Shown: one piece after another, positions 60,781 to 64,000 of the stretch
Layout: each line of letters opens with the position of its first letter
Numbering within the stretch: position 1 is the stretch's first letter
NCBI RefSeq assembly: GCF_002078875.1
Contig: NC_034409.1
Coordinates: 104,755,485 to 104,819,484 of the forward strand
From: Numida meleagris
Taxonomy: Eukaryota > Chordata > Aves > Galliformes > Numididae
Direction of reading: 5' to 3'
DNA length: 64,000 bases
The notes under the pieces: generated by a model
What the model was told of the DNA's origin: nothing
What the model saw: only the letters and a program-made list of their open reading frames with translations
Database searches by the model: none
Made by a program: the position numbers and the translations under genes

Positions 60781-63700
60781 GTTTGTGATGCCAGTTGGAC
60801 GCTTTTCTTCTCAATAATGATTTTCAAAACCACAGCTACAGTCTTTTGTAGTTGTAGGAAACATACTCAATTGAAATTTAATGGTGTACAAACCATATCA
60901 TGAATAACTATTTTAAACCACATCATTTTCGACTGTTCCCAGGCTTCCATATAAAAGGTTTGCTCTTTTAATTCATAGTTTGCAATAGCTGTTAGAAGAT
61001 TAAGAACAGTTAAAATGTTTCTCCAGCGCATTGTTGATGTAGGATGTTGGCCCAGCATCTTTACTACTACTGCAGAATTTTTTACCCCTGCCAGTTTCAA
61101 GGTCAGGAAGACCTACGGACATGGACTAAAAAGATCCACAGCCTACACTCTAAAATAAATCTCTAATTTAATTTTTTAATTTATTTATCTTAGTCCTTGT
61201 GATACAAATCCAAGTAATGTAAGGCTTAAGTATCAACTTGCTGTGCAAATGGCAATACAAAAAAAATGCCACTGATAAATATTCAGCTGACCATTGCACA
61301 GCCCATACAACTTGGTAATCATTCACTCCCTCAACTTCCCAACCAACAAGTAATTTTTCAAAGAGATCTTAAATGTATTTTACCAGAAAAGACTATGGGT
61401 CTTGAAATTCCTTGGGATATAGCTACACTTGGGGAGATATGAAAATATTCCCCAGGATAAATACTGCAAGAATTTTTTTTCTTCCATCTCCTTTAGCTAA
61501 AAATTGATGTCAAAGATTCCTTCTTCAGTCCAATCAGGAAGGCTGAATTTTATATAATTTCCAAAAAACATCATATTTAAAGGCGTAGCAGGAAAGAAAC
61601 TTTGCTGAAAGAAGGCACTTTTCTTCAGAGGGAGACATTGCCTAGGATATATATGGGGCGAACATTTACACTGTATAAATTCTGGGAAATGCCTATGGAG
61701 CTCAACCACATCTGCTCTAGCAAAGATGCTATCACATGGTTAGATAGAAAGCAGAGTGTCAAATGTTTTGTGTCCCTGGAAACACATGAGAATTTGTGCC
61801 CATGACCTCGAGTGCTTCAGAACAAACCACTGAGGTGAACCATTACCGATTCGTTCATAACAGGATGTGCCACTAATAACAACACTGCACGACCCAACCA
61901 TTTATAAACACGTAATCTAACAACTTCTAACAGTGAGAGGTAATTTCCAAACACATTTCTTTTTCTGTCCTGGTCACAAAGATGAGGTGGGGAGTAAAGC
62001 TTAGTGAGATGCTTACAGCAAGCAAGTAGACAAAACCGATGCTAGAAGAACTGATTGGTTTATTTTACCCACTATCCCATAAAAAGTTGTAATTGACATT
62101 TTAATGTATGACATGTTGCATTCCTTCATAACGCTACAGTAATTGAATACACATGAAACTGTAGTGCACTGGGTGACCCCGGAGTGTGCCACACACCTGG
62201 AAACAGTGAAGTTCAATTAATGTGTCATTGCTACTAATAACAGCTACTAGTGAGAACCTCCAGCCAGTTGCTACAGCAGAGGAAACAGTAATCCTTGTAT
62301 TTAGACAGATAGTATACAGTAAACACCAAAGATCCATTGTTTACACGCAGGGCTGGTTTCGATCAGCAGTTAAAATCTTGTTCTCCTAGCAACTTGACTT
62401 TGCACTAACTTACACTATTTAATTTGCCCCTGCATTGCATTTGTCTAGTTTTGTGAGCAAAAATTTACAGATACTAAAATAAAATCAGCTGGCAGCTGTT
62501 AGTAGACTGAATCAAATAGCACAGAGACAAAGGTTCATGCAATAAAAGAGGACATAAATCACATGCTTGCACAGAAAAATCTATGATAAAATGGCCTTAA
62601 GGATTTGATTTAATCTGTAAAACCCCAGGAAATTCTGAGTTAAGAGCTGAAACTCCTTCCTTGACGTGCTTTGTTGTTAAAATCAAGTTATCAGATATCC
62701 CTGCTTTAGGCATGTGCATGCATAGATGTGTATGCACAAACAGTCTGAGCACTTTCTTTGTTTCATTTACAAATAATAAGTAGCATATCAAAACTGGAAG
62801 TGCACATCAGTGGTAGACCAGAACAGAGGTGTGTAGAACAGCTGAAGATCTCCTCATTAATGATTAAGCAGCAGGTCTGATTTCACTAAACAGTAAACAT
62901 CAGACTCCTGAGACAAGTTATGTGTTATGTGTCCTAGGTGCTGAATTTAAGAAATGATTAAACTGTTTAACCAAAAGCTCATAGGGAAGCAAAGATCTCT
63001 CCAGCACGGCTTGGTTCCATGGCATTTCTGTCCTCATTAGCATTGTGGAGTGGGGTATCAGGTTACAAACATTACATCATCTGATAAAGCCCCCACCGAC
63101 CGAAAGCCATGTTAATACTGAGGGCCATGATGTTGATTCATGAGGAGTTTAGCCTCTTCGTGGGAACCCTGTTTGCAGTAACAGACCTATGCATTCTTAC
63201 TGGTGTTGAGGCAAATCTCCGAGGAGTTGTAGTTTCTTCTGGAGTAATCCCCAAAGATAAAACATCTTATTGTAAAATGAGCTTGAACTTCTGCAGAGCT
63301 TCACTCTTCTTCTAGCAGCTATCATCACCACATCTATTTTATTTCTCCAATCACGATGTTCTCTCATCCTAGATTTGTCTAAGATTTATCTGTCAGCTTT
63401 ATCTGCCCCTAAATTCATCTCAGGTCTCTAGCCAATTCTCTCAGGCATTTATGATAAATAATATTCACTGTGTTCTTCATGCTCCCCTTTCCTCCCGCTT
63501 GGCTTTATCTGTCTCAGCTTAAAGCCCGTTCAACTGACCTGCCCAAAATCTCATATGGTTGTGAAATTAAAGCACAAACCTCCACAGCAGTGGGCCTCTA
63601 ATGGTCATTAAAGCACTGCATAGGCAGTTGGGAGAATGTTTATCTTGAATTAATTGCACAAACACTCAGCTTGGTCTGAGATCCTCTCCAGTTTTTTGAA

Positions 63701-63901
63701 CTATCCAGTACATGCTGTACATGTTCAGAGGGTTAGAGACACTGGTGTTACCGGTGCCACTATGAATATTTGCACTGTCCAATACTTGCAATCTATTCAG
63801 GGTAAACAGTTATCTGCAAATCCCCACTGCAGTAAGGTTTCCCAAGATATGCTAATAGCACATCCCCAGTGCTGGAGAAATCCTGAAGAAGAGAAAGCTG
63901 G
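60781..63901. other. Non-coding stretch; possible conserved non-coding blocks
   Basis: No gene or repeat family is recognised, and no open frame exceeds 70 codons. The parts 62030-62340 and 62990-63310 read as complex, repeat-free sequence with homeodomain-like TAATT cores (for example GTAATTGACATTTTAATG near 62088). This may reflect constraint, but that is an impression only. Confidence 0.55.
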
Positions 63902-64000
63902 GGGAAAGAAAGAAGGAAAGGAAAGGAAAGGAAAGGAAAGGAAAGGAAAGGAAAGGAAAGGAAAGGAAAGGAAAGGAAAGGAAAGGAAAGGAAAGGAAAG
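63902..64000. repeat. (GGAAA)n microsatellite running off the window
   Basis: Starts with GGGAAAGAAAGAAGG and becomes a pure GGAAA pentamer array of about seventeen units to the last base. It is all-purine on this strand. Its full length is unknown because the window ends inside it. Confidence 0.97.

Noticed and set aside
1..64000. CRISPR arrays, operons, prophage or bacterial mobile elements
   Set aside because: The repeats present are dispersed avian CR1 copies and microsatellites; there are no regularly spaced repeats or dense coding of prokaryotic type.

Overview
This window looks like avian nuclear DNA, most likely from a galliform bird. The base composition is AT-rich and intergenic, and the dominant repeats are CR1 non-LTR retrotransposons ending in the characteristic ATTCTATG or ATTCTGTG octamer tails. 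No SINE with a poly(A) tail of mammalian type and no L1 was seen. I found no protein-coding exon, tRNA, rRNA, CpG island or bacterial feature that I could defend. It is best described as a gene-poor intergenic or intronic stretch carrying about fifteen CR1 copies, a possible LTR remnant, a few much older repeats, microsatellites and one assembly gap. Layout: 1-22.9 kb holds four short minus-strand CR1 3' ends (2.4, 5.3, 8.5, 21.3 kb), a degraded palindromic element (10.4 kb), a MIR-like fragment (13.3 kb) and several A/T-rich simple repeats. At 23.0-24.5 kb lies the largest repeat, a 5'-truncated CR1 of about 1.5 kb. Its reverse transcriptase frame runs 473 codons with three premature stops and no frameshift. 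At 26.8 kb is a CR1 with an internal deletion of about 300 bp, and at 29.0 kb a minus-strand CR1 end. The stretch 32.6-33.5 kb contains a roughly 110-bp sequence present twice, 212 bp apart, inside what may be an old minus-strand LTR. A second palindromic element lies at 34.9 kb. Further CR1 ends occur at 37.2, 39.9, 42.3, 45.7, 47.4, 50.4 and 52.9 kb. A 503-base N gap (40,811-41,313) sits between two different purine-only microsatellites. The last 98 bases are a GGAAA array that continues past the window edge. From 53.3 to 60.7 kb and from 60.8 to 63.9 kb there is almost no recognisable repeat, and parts of the second interval have the look of conserved non-coding DNA. The CR1 copies fall into at least three groups by 3' end sequence: a group with ATTCTATG tails and a GTTGGACTAGGTGATCTT-type end, a group with a 'GGGCTTTGA(A/G)...CTTCCA' end, and an older group with a 'GGAGCCAGGAGTTG' end. 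These imply several separate waves of insertion. Nothing here acts as an operon or pathway. No previously undescribed system was found. The items most worth checking are the duplicated LTR-like block, the two palindromic elements, the open-frame CR1, the internally deleted CR1 and the candidate conserved non-coding blocks.
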